DNA of 64,000 bases from an endosymbiont of Bathymodiolus septemdierum str. Myojin knoll (lineage in GTDB: Bacteria; Pseudomonadota; Gammaproteobacteria; PS1; Pseudothioglobaceae), in contig NZ_AP013042.1 of assembly GCF_001547755.1 (NCBI RefSeq), positions 1,054,001-1,118,000 on the forward strand. Direction: 5' to 3'. Below the pieces are notes generated by a model. The model worked only from the letters and a program-made list of their open reading frames with translations, was not told the origin of the DNA and did no database searches. Shown here piece after piece: positions 35,212 through 44,651 of the stretch. The stretch's first letter is position 1. Each line of letters starts with the position of its first letter. The position numbers were made by a program, and so were the translations under genes.

Positions 35212-35771
35212 ATCTGGTTTGCTTCACCGAAGAAAGATCTGCAAAAGAAATGTTACGAATTGTTCTGCCTAAAATACTACCTAATAATTCTTTACATTCT
35301 ATTTTTTCTTTTGAAGGAAAAAGTGATTTAGACAGACAAATAAAGAAAAAGTTAAAAAATTACAACCTTCCAGGCGCTCGCTTTTTAATTCTTAGAGATC
35401 AAGATTCTGCTATTTGCACTGATATTAAGCAGCAATTACTAGACAAAGTTAATGAAAGTGGTAAGAAAGATGTATCTATTGTTCGGATTGCTTGTCATGA
35501 ATTAGAAAATTTTTATTTAGGTGACTTATTAGCAGTTAAGCAAGCCTTTAATAAAATATTGCCTTCAAGTCAAACTTCTAAGAAATTCAGAAATGCCGAT
35601 AATTTAGCCAACGCAAAACAAGAATTACAAAGAATAACCAACAAAGAATATCAGCCCATATCAGGTTCAAAAGCAATAGCGCCCCACTTAAAATTAGATG
35701 ATAGCAACACATCTACTAGTTTCAATGCGCTACTTTCAGGAGTTAAAAAATTATGCACTATTCAACCATAG
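35208..35771 (+). CDS. DUF4276-family protein, TOPRIM-like candidate nuclease
   Basis: 187 residues. The N terminus FTEERSAKEML carries acidic residues E8/E9 in the place of the TOPRIM glutamate; LILRDQDSA (D64, D66) is the DxD-like strand, and RIACHELENFYLGDL (E98, E100) is the third family motif. These are the conserved parts of DUF4276 and suggest a metal-dependent TOPRIM fold as in OLD nucleases. It is coupled to the ATPase by a four-base overlap and overlaps cysM by 19 bases in another frame. Reaction and target are unknown. Confidence 0.75.
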   Translation: MNLVCFTEERSAKEMLRIVLPKILPNNSLHSIFSFEGKSDLDRQIKKKLKNYNLPGARFLILRDQDSAICTDIKQQLLDKVNESGKKDVSIVRIACHELENFYLGDLLAVKQAFNKILPSSQTSKKFRNADNLANAKQELQRITNKEYQPISGSKAIAPHLKLDDSNTSTSFNALLSGVKKLCTIQP

Positions 35772-36646
35772 AAAAAACTATTGGCAACACGCCATTGGTG
35801 TGCTTACAACGCCTTAACCCTAACCCGTCTAACACTATCTTGCTAAAACTTGAGGGTAATAACCCTGCTGGATCGGTCAAAGACCGTGCAGCTTTTAATA
35901 TGATTACTCAGGCAGAAAAACGCGGAGACATTAAATTGGGTAATACGCTGATTGAGGCAACCAGCGGTAATACGGGCATTGCATTGGCAATGGTAGCAGC
36001 GATTAAGGGCTATAAGATGATTTTGATTATGCCTGATAATCTCTCACAAGAACGCAGGGATGCGATGACGGCATATGGGGCTGAGTTGATTTTAGTGAGT
36101 GAAAAATCAGGCATGGAGGGTGCGAGAGATTTAGCCGATAAAATGGAAAAAGACGGAAAAGGTAAGCAACTTGACCAATTTTCTAATGCCGATAATTCAG
36201 GCGCACACATTAACACGACTGCTGAAGAAATCTGGAATGATACCAATGGCGAGGTAACGCATTTTGTCTCTGCGATGGGTACAACGGGTACGATTATGGG
36301 TGTATCTGAAACTTTAAAGTCTAAAAATTCTGATATTAAAATCATCGGCGTTCAACCCGAAGATGGGGCAAAAATTGCCGGTATTCGTCGCTGGCCAAAA
36401 GCCTATTTACCAAAAATATTTGACGCCTCCAAAGTGGATTCAATAATAGATGTTTCGCAATCTGCTGCCGAACAAATCACGCGTGATTTAGCCACTAAAG
36501 AAGGTATATTTGCAGGTGTATCAAGTGGTGGTGCTGTATCAGCAGCACTTGAGCTGTCTAAGAAAGTCAACAATGCTACGATTGTAACAATTGTTTGTGA
36601 CCGTGGTGACCGCTATCTTTCAACGGGTTTATTCACTCAAAATTAA
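35753..36646 (+). CDS. cysM: Cysteine synthase B
   Basis: 297 residues. The PLP lysine is in NPAGSVKDRAAFN, the phosphate loop is EATSGNTGIAL, and IAGIRRWPKAYLP is the signature that separates CysM from CysK. It makes cysteine from O-acetylserine with sulfide or thiosulfate, the latter relevant in a sulfur oxidiser. The ATG lies inside the end of the DUF4276 gene; AGGAG ten bases upstream serves as binding site. Confidence 0.96.
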   Translation: MHYSTIEKTIGNTPLVCLQRLNPNPSNTILLKLEGNNPAGSVKDRAAFNMITQAEKRGDIKLGNTLIEATSGNTGIALAMVAAIKGYKMILIMPDNLSQERRDAMTAYGAELILVSEKSGMEGARDLADKMEKDGKGKQLDQFSNADNSGAHINTTAEEIWNDTNGEVTHFVSAMGTTGTIMGVSETLKSKNSDIKIIGVQPEDGAKIAGIRRWPKAYLPKIFDASKVDSIIDVSQSAAEQITRDLATKEGIFAGVSSGGAVSAALELSKKVNNATIVTIVCDRGDRYLSTGLFTQN

Positions 36647-37549
36647 ATGTTTAAATTTGAACAAAAAGAAGTTCTTCTGGGCTTTTTCTTTGCGTTTTTA
36701 GGTACGGCATTGTTCGCTCTAAAGTCTATTTTTATCAAATTAATCTACCAACAAGGACTGAATGCCGATACTGTTTTAATGTTAAGAATGGCAATTTCTT
36801 TGCCAATTTATTTATTAATTATTGGTTTTTTAAGTCAAAAAAACATACCTAAAACTGATATAAAAAACAACTTTTCTATGATTTTATTATTAGGATTCAT
36901 CGGTTACGCCTTGGCATCATGGTTGGATTTAAAAGGACTTGAAAATATCTCAGCCAGTTTAGAGCGTTTAACTTTATTCACTTATCCTATTTTTGTGGTA
37001 ATCTTAGGTGCACTATTTTTTAACACACCACTCACCAAAAAAATTATCAGTAGTTTATTGTTAAGTTATTTAGGTTTGTGGATTGTATTTAGTCAAGAAT
37101 TAAATACCCACATAGGTGATACAACTACAGGTGTGTTGTTCGTATTACTTTCAGCGTTGAGTTTTGCTTGTTATGTTTTGCTTAGCAAAAAAATTATTCA
37201 TTTGTTAGGCGGCTTATGGTTCACTGCCTTAGCAATGAGTGTGTCCAGCGTGTTTGTACTGAGTTATTACTTTCTAGTATTTGATTTTAATGTGCTTGAT
37301 GTGAGTAATATAGCATGGTTTTGGATTGTAATGCTAGCAGTGATTAGCACGGTAATACCTAGTTTTATGATTAGTGAGGCTATTCCCAAAATTGGTTCAG
37401 CGCAAACGGGGATTATTGGCACTTTAGGTCCTATTATTACGATTGCTTTAGGTGTATGGGTTTTAGATGAATTTTTCAATATATACTATGGTGCTGGCAT
37501 TATATTTATAATCACAGGTGTTGCCTTACTCACCATAAAAAAACCATGA
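36647..37549 (+). CDS. EamA/DMT-family transporter
   Basis: 300 residues with ten hydrophobic helices in two EamA repeats (residues ~8-145 and ~155-298); LERLTLFTYPIFVVILGALFF and IGTLGPIITIALGVWVLDE are the repeated family motif. DMT transporters export amino acids or metabolites; the substrate cannot be read from sequence. It begins at the base after the cysM stop and overlaps the next gene by four bases, which suggests a link to cysteine or related metabolism. Confidence 0.9.
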   Translation: MFKFEQKEVLLGFFFAFLGTALFALKSIFIKLIYQQGLNADTVLMLRMAISLPIYLLIIGFLSQKNIPKTDIKNNFSMILLLGFIGYALASWLDLKGLENISASLERLTLFTYPIFVVILGALFFNTPLTKKIISSLLLSYLGLWIVFSQELNTHIGDTTTGVLFVLLSALSFACYVLLSKKIIHLLGGLWFTALAMSVSSVFVLSYYFLVFDFNVLDVSNIAWFWIVMLAVISTVIPSFMISEAIPKIGSAQTGIIGTLGPIITIALGVWVLDEFFNIYYGAGIIFIITGVALLTIKKP

Positions 37550-38811
37550 AGAAATATATAGCATCTCAATTCCCCCATGAATTAAAAACCTATATATCAC
37601 TGATACTAGCAAGTATTTTGACGGTTATTACGATTGGGATTTTCTTAGAAATTAGCGAATTTTCACATCATACCTTTAAAGTATTTATTGTCAAAAATCC
37701 TGCACTGAGTTTTATTATTACACCGATTACCTTTGTTAGTATTATCTATTTTGCCAAGCATTTTTGTCATTTTGTTCAAGGTAGTGGCATTCCACAACTG
37801 ATTGCTGCCACCGAGTCTCACAATAAATCTATCCGCGAAAAACTATTATCGTTCAGAATAGTGGCAGGGAAAATTGGCTTCATCTTTTTTGCAATGTTAG
37901 GTGGTGCACCGATTGGTATCGAAGGCCCGAGTATTCATATTGGTGGCTCTATTTTTTATGGATTTAACCGTTTTTTAAAACTTAAGCGCACACTTTTAAT
38001 CCATGCTCTGATTGCAATTGGTGGTAGTGCAGGGTTAATTGTTGCATTTAACGCGCCTATTGCTGGTGTGTTATTTGCTTACGAAGAAATTGGCAGAAAA
38101 TTAAAAAAACAGGCTTTGATTTTAATCGCGACTGTCAGTGGGCTTGTTTATTTTTTAAATATTTCATACCATGGTAGCAGCCCATATTTAATGGATTTAT
38201 CCTCAGTTTCGTTTGATTTAACTTTGATTTGGCAACTGCTACCTTTAGTCGTAGTGGTCAGTGTTTTGGGTGGGTTATTTTCCAGAATAACACTCTATTT
38301 TGTGCATAAATTAATTATCAATAGTAAAATCAAAGTGTTTATGATGGCATTGAGTGTTGGAATGATTGCGGCATTGTTTAACTATGTCTCAAAAGGACAA
38401 ATTGCAGGCTCTGGGCATACTGAAGTTCTGCAGATGCTCAATAGTCAATCATTGGGATTGGATTTTGTGGCAATGAAATTCTTTGCAGTTTTAACCTCTT
38501 TCGTTTCCACTATTCCAGGGGGTATTTTTATGCCAAGTATTTCAATTGGTGCAGGAATTGGCGCGGAATTGGCAAATTTCTATACGCAAATCGATATGCA
38601 AGTCATCATGATAATGGCAATGATTGGTTATCTAAGTGCGGTCATCAGGGCGCCACTCACCTCAACTTTTGTCATTTTAGAAATGACGATGAGCCTACAT
38701 TTACTCATTCCAGGTTTGGCTGTTGCCTTTATTGCTAACTTTATTTCCAGGCAAATTTACCATCAGCCTATCTACGAGGCGCTCGCCGAAAGATTTTCTA
38801 AAACGGCTTAA
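37546..38811 (+). CDS. ClC-family chloride channel/antiporter
   Basis: 421 residues. Selectivity-filter motifs are GSGIPQLI, GAPIGIEGPSIHIGGS (with the gating glutamate of the antiporters, in the position of E148) and GGIFMPSISIGAGIG. No CBS domains follow. Presence of the gating glutamate favours Cl-/H+ exchange over a pure channel. The 3' end overlaps the convergent hemJ by 14 bases. Confidence 0.93.
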   Translation: MKKYIASQFPHELKTYISLILASILTVITIGIFLEISEFSHHTFKVFIVKNPALSFIITPITFVSIIYFAKHFCHFVQGSGIPQLIAATESHNKSIREKLLSFRIVAGKIGFIFFAMLGGAPIGIEGPSIHIGGSIFYGFNRFLKLKRTLLIHALIAIGGSAGLIVAFNAPIAGVLFAYEEIGRKLKKQALILIATVSGLVYFLNISYHGSSPYLMDLSSVSFDLTLIWQLLPLVVVVSVLGGLFSRITLYFVHKLIINSKIKVFMMALSVGMIAALFNYVSKGQIAGSGHTEVLQMLNSQSLGLDFVAMKFFAVLTSFVSTIPGGIFMPSISIGAGIGAELANFYTQIDMQVIMIMAMIGYLSAVIRAPLTSTFVILEMTMSLHLLIPGLAVAFIANFISRQIYHQPIYEALAERFSKTA

Positions 38812-39220
38812 CCACAACCAAAATAACCACTGCGATCAATATCAATACTGGCACCTCATTAAACCAGCGATAGAAAACATGGGAGCGAGTGTTCTTGTCC
38901 ACTTTGAAAACCGATAGCAAATGTCCACAATAAAAGTGATAAACAATGAGTGGCACGACTAAGGTTAATTTAGCATGTAGCCAATATTGTGTTGAATAAT
39001 ACGCCCAATTATCAAACAACATCCAGATGCCTAATACGCTTGCTAAAATAAAACTCGGCATCATAATGCCACGATACAATTTGCGCTCCATCGTTTTAAA
39101 ACGCTCAATGCTTATTTTATCGCTGCTCATTGCGTGATAAACAAACAGGCGCGGTAAGTAGAACAAGGCAGCAAACCAAGTGATAATGCTAATTATGTGA
39201 AACGCTTTAAGCCACAACAT
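38798..39220 (-). CDS. hemJ: Protoporphyrinogen oxidase HemJ
   Basis: 140 residues from ATG 39220 (MLWLKAFHIISIITWFAALF), the usual family start; the frame from 39271 adds 17 residues. Four membrane helices and the conserved histidines in KAFHII, LFVYHAM and YHFYCGHLL fit a heme-binding HemJ. It oxidises protoporphyrinogen IX in bacteria lacking HemG and HemY. hemC of the same pathway is at 52697. Confidence 0.93.
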   Translation of the reverse strand: MLWLKAFHIISIITWFAALFYLPRLFVYHAMSSDKISIERFKTMERKLYRGIMMPSFILASVLGIWMLFDNWAYYSTQYWLHAKLTLVVPLIVYHFYCGHLLSVFKVDKNTRSHVFYRWFNEVPVLILIAVVILVVVKPF

Positions 39221-39293
39221 ATTAATCTCAAATAAAACAACGAATGACGCTATTATAGTAAAATAAAACAACTTTTACCAACTTCATTCATCA

Positions 39294-42200
39294 TTGCAAC
39301 AGTATAGAGAAATCCCCTACAACTACACCTCATTCTCAGACAAGGAAGTGGTGTGTCGTTTTCTCGCTAAAGAGTCGTGGGAATTACTTAACCAATTGCG
39401 TGAAAATCGTAATACTGGTCGCAGTGCAAAAATGCTATTTGAAGTGTTGGGGGATATGTGGGCAGTTAGTCGCAACCCCTACTTGCAAGAAGACTTGATT
39501 AAAAATAAGCGTCGTTGGGAATCGCTGACTGAGGCGCTTTATTCTCGCCTTAATCAAATTCGTGACCGTGCTGGTGACAATGAAAAAGTACTGACTTTGT
39601 TAAACAGTGCCGACCAAGCAGTTGATGATTTTAAATCGTGCTTGAGTGGCTTTCAAAGTAATCAAAATCGCATTAGAAAAGCCTTATTAAAAATTACGCA
39701 CAATAACAATATTCGTTTTGACGCTCTATCGCGTGCGTCGCATTCAACTGATGCAACCGATTGGCGGGTAGAATATCCAGCAGTGATAATTACACCTGAT
39801 ACCGAATTTGAAATTGCCGCAATTGTTAAAACTTGTATCAAATTAGGATTAACCATCATCCCAAGAGGTGGTGGCACAGGCTATACAGGTGGTGCAATTC
39901 CTTTGACGACACAAACAGCGGTCATTAATACAGAAAAACTCAGTTTTATTAATGAGGTCAAAACACGCGGCGACTTACACAGTGTTAATGTTGGCGCAGG
40001 CGTGGTTACCAAGCGCGTCAGCGAAGTAGCGACAGCTAATAATTTGGTATTTGCCGTTGACCCCACTTCACAAGATGCTTGCACAATTGGTGGCAATGTG
40101 GCAATGAATGCTGGCGGTAAAAAAGCACTTAGATGGGGTACTACCATTGATAATTTACTTTCTTGGAAGATGGTAATGCCTGATGGCAAATGGCTACAAG
40201 TGGAACGAATTGACCATAATCTGGATAAAATTCAACTATTGGAGGTTGTGAGTTTTAATATTCACACACTAAAAGAAGACGCACAGACGATTACCGACAC
40301 CAAACGACTAGACATTAAATCTGAAAATTTGCGTAAACTAGGTTTGGGAAAAGATGTGACCAACAAGTTCTTGGATGGCTTACCAGGTATTCAAAAAGAA
40401 GGTTGCGATGGCTTTATCACTTCTGCTGAATTCATTTTACATCAGCCACTTAAATGCATTCATACCTTGTGTTTAGAGTTTTTTGGCTATGATTTAGAGT
40501 GTGCGGTATCTAGCATTGTTGATATTAAGGATAGCGTTGATAACAATAGTGAAGTGGACTTAGTCGGTATGGAACATCTTGATGCCCGTTATATCAAAGC
40601 TGTTGGCTACACCACTAAGGCTAATCGCCCAGAATTGCCGAGGATGGTATTATTGATTGACATCAGTGCAGAAACTGATGATTTACTCAAATTACAAACT
40701 GATAGTATTACCACCTTGACAGAAAACAGAGGTGGCGAATGTTTGGTGGCAAAATCATTAGAAAAACGCCAAGCATTTTGGAAGGACCGCGCCAATACTG
40801 CGGCAATCGCAGCGCACACAAATGCCTTTAAAATCAATGAAGATGTGGTCATTCCATTGGATAAACTCGGTGATTATAGTTATGGTATTGAACGCATTAA
40901 TATCCGTTTATCGATTGAAAATAAATTGGCAACCCTTACTCAAATTAAAAACTATTTTCAAAATATTAACCCAGAATTTACGCTAATTAAAGACAAAATT
41001 ACCTCTGCCTTATCTTTGTTAGATGAAGTTAATACAGATTGGCAGAATGCTTTAGAAAGTTTGATGGAGGAAGAGGGTTTTAAGGTTTTGCAAACAGGTA
41101 AGCGCATTATTTCTTATGTAAATGACTTTTCCCAACCATTAAACGATTTATTAATAGGCGATGTGTTTATTGATATGCGTAAAGATGTTAGGGCTATTCA
41201 CGATGAATATCGTCAAGTTCGCCTATTCGTTGCCACTCATATGCACGCTGGTGATGGTAATGTTCATACCAATATCCCCGTGCACTCACACAACACTGAA
41301 ATGCTTAAATTGGCAGAATCGGTAGTGGATGAAATTATGATTTTAGCTGAGCAATTGGGCGGTGTGATTTCAGGCGAACATGGCATTGGACTGACTAAAT
41401 ATCAATATTTATCTGATGAATTCAAAAAAGAATTTTCCGCTTACAAAGCCAAGATTGACCCAAATGGACACTTTAATAAAGGTAAATTAATGCCTAATAG
41501 TGGCTTAAAAAATGCCTTCACCCCCTCACTACGCTTGGTTGAGCAAGAGGCTTTAATTTTAGAGAGTAGTGAAATTGGTGAAATTAACAATATGGTAAAG
41601 TCTTGCCTGCGTTGTGGAAAATGCAAGGATGTCTGTACCACACATGTACCAGAGGCAAATCTACTCTACTCGCCACGCGATAAAATTATCGGTACCAACT
41701 TGATTTCTGAGGCTTTCCTTTACGAAGAGCAAACGCGTCGTGGCGTGTCTATCGACCATTTTGATGAATTGAATGATGTGGCAGACCATTGCACTATTTG
41801 TCATCGCTGCGAAAAACCTTGTCCAGTTGACATTGATTTTGGCGATGTGTCAATTAAAATGAAAAATATTTTGGTAAAGCAGAAGCAAAGGCACACAAAT
41901 ATCATCTCCAAAGCATCAATTGCCTATCTAAATATGACGCAACCTTGGAAGATTAATTTAACGAAAAAAGTACTGATTGATTTTAGCTATAAGGCACAAC
42001 ACTTTGCCTCCCTCCTCAGTAAACCTTTTGTAAAAAAACAGCCTGATAAAACCGTTGGAAAGCCCAGTGTATTCGCAGAATTGGTTACTATTTTAGACAA
42101 ACCCTTGCCAACCGATACTACGCAAGCCCCCCTACGCAGCCTGTTGAATATCAACGATAATGGCAGCATACCAATTTTAGCCCACCCCGAAAAATCCAAC

Positions 42201-42977
42201 GCCAATTCACCCAGTGTCTTTTATTTTCCAGGCTGTGGATCAGAACGATTATATTCCAACATTGGTTTGGCAACCGTTGCCCTGCTCTACCACCAAGGTG
42301 TGAAAGTGGTACTGCCACCAAGTTACCTCTGTTGTGGCTACCCACAACAAGCTGGCGGTTACCAACAAAAAGCCAATGAAATATCAACCGATAATCGCGT
42401 CCTGTTCCACCGCATGGCAAATACGCTCAATTACCTCGATATCAAGTATGTGTTAACTTCTTGTGGCACTTGTATCGATCAATTAATGACCTATGAGTTA
42501 GGCGATATTTTCAAAGATGCCAGTCTAACCGACATCCACGAATACTTATTAGAAAACAATGTAACTCTTGATAGTAAAGGCGAACAATACCTATACCACG
42601 CCCCTTGTCATGACCCAATAAAATCCGACAAATCAGCAACTGTCATCTCAAAAATCGTCAATTCGGAAGTTATTGACAATGACCGTTGCTGTGGCGAAGC
42701 AGGCACTTTTGCAGTCGCCCGTCCCGATATTGCCAAACAAGTAAAATTCCGCAAAGAGACTGAAATCAAGAAAGGTTTAGCCATTCTAAAGCCTACTGAC
42801 AAACCAACCAAAATGCTGACAACTTGCCCCGCTTGCCGTCAAGGTCTATCGCGTTACAGCGACTCAACAGGTATCGAACCTGTCTATCCAATAGAATTAA
42901 TTGCCGAACAACAGTTAGGCAAAAATTGGCAAAAAGACTTCATTAAGTCTGTGCATATCGAAAAAGTATTGCTATAA
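39294..42977 (+). CDS. DUF3683 FAD-linked oxidase fused to Fe-S (CCG) domains
   Basis: 1227 residues from a TTG start; no in-frame ATG lies nearby. Modules in order: DUF3683-type N terminus (REIPYNYTSFSDKEVV, ~1-130), FAD-binding PCMH domain (IIPRGGGTGYTGGAIPL near 190), FAD-oxidase C-terminal domain (THMHAGDGNVHTN near 650, EHGIGLTKYQ near 700), two 4Fe-4S motifs (CLRCGKCKDVC near 770 and CTICHRCEKPC near 832) and two CCG domains (CCGYPQQAGG near 1012, CCGEAGTFAV near 1131). The layout resembles YdiJ/GlcD-GlcF-type D-2-hydroxyacid dehydrogenases feeding electrons to quinone. The substrate is unknown. Confidence 0.9.
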   Translation: MQQYREIPYNYTSFSDKEVVCRFLAKESWELLNQLRENRNTGRSAKMLFEVLGDMWAVSRNPYLQEDLIKNKRRWESLTEALYSRLNQIRDRAGDNEKVLTLLNSADQAVDDFKSCLSGFQSNQNRIRKALLKITHNNNIRFDALSRASHSTDATDWRVEYPAVIITPDTEFEIAAIVKTCIKLGLTIIPRGGGTGYTGGAIPLTTQTAVINTEKLSFINEVKTRGDLHSVNVGAGVVTKRVSEVATANNLVFAVDPTSQDACTIGGNVAMNAGGKKALRWGTTIDNLLSWKMVMPDGKWLQVERIDHNLDKIQLLEVVSFNIHTLKEDAQTITDTKRLDIKSENLRKLGLGKDVTNKFLDGLPGIQKEGCDGFITSAEFILHQPLKCIHTLCLEFFGYDLECAVSSIVDIKDSVDNNSEVDLVGMEHLDARYIKAVGYTTKANRPELPRMVLLIDISAETDDLLKLQTDSITTLTENRGGECLVAKSLEKRQAFWKDRANTAAIAAHTNAFKINEDVVIPLDKLGDYSYGIERINIRLSIENKLATLTQIKNYFQNINPEFTLIKDKITSALSLLDEVNTDWQNALESLMEEEGFKVLQTGKRIISYVNDFSQPLNDLLIGDVFIDMRKDVRAIHDEYRQVRLFVATHMHAGDGNVHTNIPVHSHNTEMLKLAESVVDEIMILAEQLGGVISGEHGIGLTKYQYLSDEFKKEFSAYKAKIDPNGHFNKGKLMPNSGLKNAFTPSLRLVEQEALILESSEIGEINNMVKSCLRCGKCKDVCTTHVPEANLLYSPRDKIIGTNLISEAFLYEEQTRRGVSIDHFDELNDVADHCTICHRCEKPCPVDIDFGDVSIKMKNILVKQKQRHTNIISKASIAYLNMTQPWKINLTKKVLIDFSYKAQHFASLLSKPFVKKQPDKTVGKPSVFAELVTILDKPLPTDTTQAPLRSLLNINDNGSIPILAHPEKSNANSPSVFYFPGCGSERLYSNIGLATVALLYHQGVKVVLPPSYLCCGYPQQAGGYQQKANEISTDNRVLFHRMANTLNYLDIKYVLTSCGTCIDQLMTYELGDIFKDASLTDIHEYLLENNVTLDSKGEQYLYHAPCHDPIKSDKSATVISKIVNSEVIDNDRCCGEAGTFAVARPDIAKQVKFRKETEIKKGLAILKPTDKPTKMLTTCPACRQGLSRYSDSTGIEPVYPIELIAEQQLGKNWQKDFIKSVHIEKVLL

Positions 42978-42993
42978 CTTCCCTAAGCCGGGC

Positions 42994-43353
42994 TTAGATT
43001 TTAGAATATGCCTTTTGGTTTGCTTTTACATACACCCAAGCAGGGGTTCCTGATAGCATTTTACCCAATATACGCTGATAATCACTGACTTCGTACTTGT
43101 CTGATTGTGCGAGTTCTTCGGTGGTGATTTTAAAAACTTTGCCTTGTACGGTTTCACCTTGATTGACAACGGCAATTGGATGATGACTTGCGCCACTTAA
43201 TTCGACCACGCTTTTATCTTGAATTTCAACCATTTCTAATTTGTAGTCTAATAATCGGTCTTCATAGCCAACCAACTCACGACCGAAAGTTTCGATCTGC
43301 ACAGAGGGGGTTTGTAATGTGCCGTAGGAAAATAGCAATTCGGTTGTTTTCAT
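42994..43353 (-). CDS. Gamma-glutamylcyclotransferase-like (AIG2) protein
   Basis: 119 residues with the GGCT-like substrate loop FSYGTLQ at the N terminus and a conserved acidic residue in DKYEVSDY, which matches the catalytic-glutamate region of the fold. The natural substrate of bacterial members is mostly unknown. It is followed 14 bases upstream by the M16 pair on the same strand and may be the last gene of that operon. Confidence 0.85.
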   Translation of the reverse strand: MKTTELLFSYGTLQTPSVQIETFGRELVGYEDRLLDYKLEMVEIQDKSVVELSGASHHPIAVVNQGETVQGKVFKITTEELAQSDKYEVSDYQRILGKMLSGTPAWVYVKANQKAYSKI

Positions 43354-43367
43354 TGTGAGACTGTTGA

Positions 43368-44651
43368 TTATTGTTTTCCTACGGTTACCACAACCAATTT
43401 ATCCATATCCACTAGCCCACTAAATGCAGTTTGAATATCCTCCTTGGTCACTTCATTGATTTTATCAGTAAAATCCGATAAATAAGTAAGAGGTAAATTA
43501 TAGAAGCCGATAATAGAGAGGTAAGTTAGAATATTAGCGTTGCTTGCCGTTTCTAGGGAGAATCCACCGATGATATTGGACTTGCCATCTTGCAATTGTT
43601 GCTGACTTAAATTGTTGTTAATCAAGTCGCTTAAAGTTTTTAATACAATTTTTTTGGCTTGATTGCTTTGTGTATTTTTGGTTTGCAAACGCACAATGAA
43701 GGCGCCATTTGACTGCATCATTTTGAAATAACTGTAAGCGGAATATGCCAATCCTTTTTTCTCACGAATTTCATTACTGAGAATTGAAGTTAATCCGCTA
43801 CCACCTAAAATATGATTGCCCAAATATAGGGGGTAGAAAAACGCGTCAGAACGGTTTGTACCAACTTGTCCGATGAGTAAATGTGTTTGCCTTGAAGGGA
43901 AATTAATGTGGATACTTTTCTTTTCAATTGGCAATACCATGGGGTTAGCCGCTGGTTTTTTACCAATGTTCAAGCCGTGAGAAAGTTGGCGGGCAATTTG
44001 TTTGGCTTTAACTTTGCTAACATCACCGACGATGGCAATGGTTAGGTTTTTTGCCACATAGTATTGATGATAATGACGCTCTAAATCTTGGATGCGGATA
44101 CTTGCCAAAGTTTCTTCGGTGCCGATTGTGTTGTGCGCATAAGGATGTCCGTCAAATACAACTCGGTCAAAAGCCAGAGAGGCGACACTTGACGGGGATT
44201 GCTGACTGGCCTTGATGGCTTGCAAAGTTTGGCGTTTTTCACGGCTAAGATAAGACTGCTCAAACCTTGGCTGAGTAACCACTTCGGTAAAAGTATTCAA
44301 GGATTTTTTAAGAATTGACTCCCTTGATAAGGTGCGCAAAGATATGCTCGCCATATCTTTTAATGAGCTGGTAGAAAACTGTGCACCGACGGATTCAAAG
44401 GCGTTAATGATTTGCTCTTCGTTGTGATAAATGGTGGCAGTACCCAATAAACTATTGGTCAAAGAGGCTAAGCCATATTGTCCATCATCTCTGCTGGCAG
44501 CGGCATCAAAAGTTAACGAAATATCCAAAATTGGCAAGCCTTTGGTTTGCACGAACAAGACCTTTGCACCTTCAGGTGTTGTCCAGTTTTGAATGTCTAT
44601 TTTTGCATGTACACTGCTTGTTAGCAGTAAAAGTGTAATTAAATATCTCAT
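43368..44651 (-). CDS. M16-family peptidase subunit lacking the zinc motif
   Basis: 427 residues with signal peptide (MRYLITLLLLTSSVHA) and two M16 domains. The HxxEH position is not conserved (DDGQYGLASLTNSLL), while the C-terminal glycine-rich loop (EIREKKGLAYSAYSYF) with the substrate-binding R/Y pair is kept. Such inactive partners pair with an active subunit, here the gene immediately upstream, coupled by ATGA. Confidence 0.9.
   Translation of the reverse strand: MRYLITLLLLTSSVHAKIDIQNWTTPEGAKVLFVQTKGLPILDISLTFDAAASRDDGQYGLASLTNSLLGTATIYHNEEQIINAFESVGAQFSTSSLKDMASISLRTLSRESILKKSLNTFTEVVTQPRFEQSYLSREKRQTLQAIKASQQSPSSVASLAFDRVVFDGHPYAHNTIGTEETLASIRIQDLERHYHQYYVAKNLTIAIVGDVSKVKAKQIARQLSHGLNIGKKPAANPMVLPIEKKSIHINFPSRQTHLLIGQVGTNRSDAFFYPLYLGNHILGGSGLTSILSNEIREKKGLAYSAYSYFKMMQSNGAFIVRLQTKNTQSNQAKKIVLKTLSDLINNNLSQQQLQDGKSNIIGGFSLETASNANILTYLSIIGFYNLPLTYLSDFTDKINEVTKEDIQTAFSGLVDMDKLVVVTVGKQ

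Noticed and set aside
43368-44651. M16 gene lacking HxxEH taken as a decayed protease
   Set aside because: The frame is intact, coupled to an active partner and keeps the C-terminal loop; inactive partners are normal in this family.
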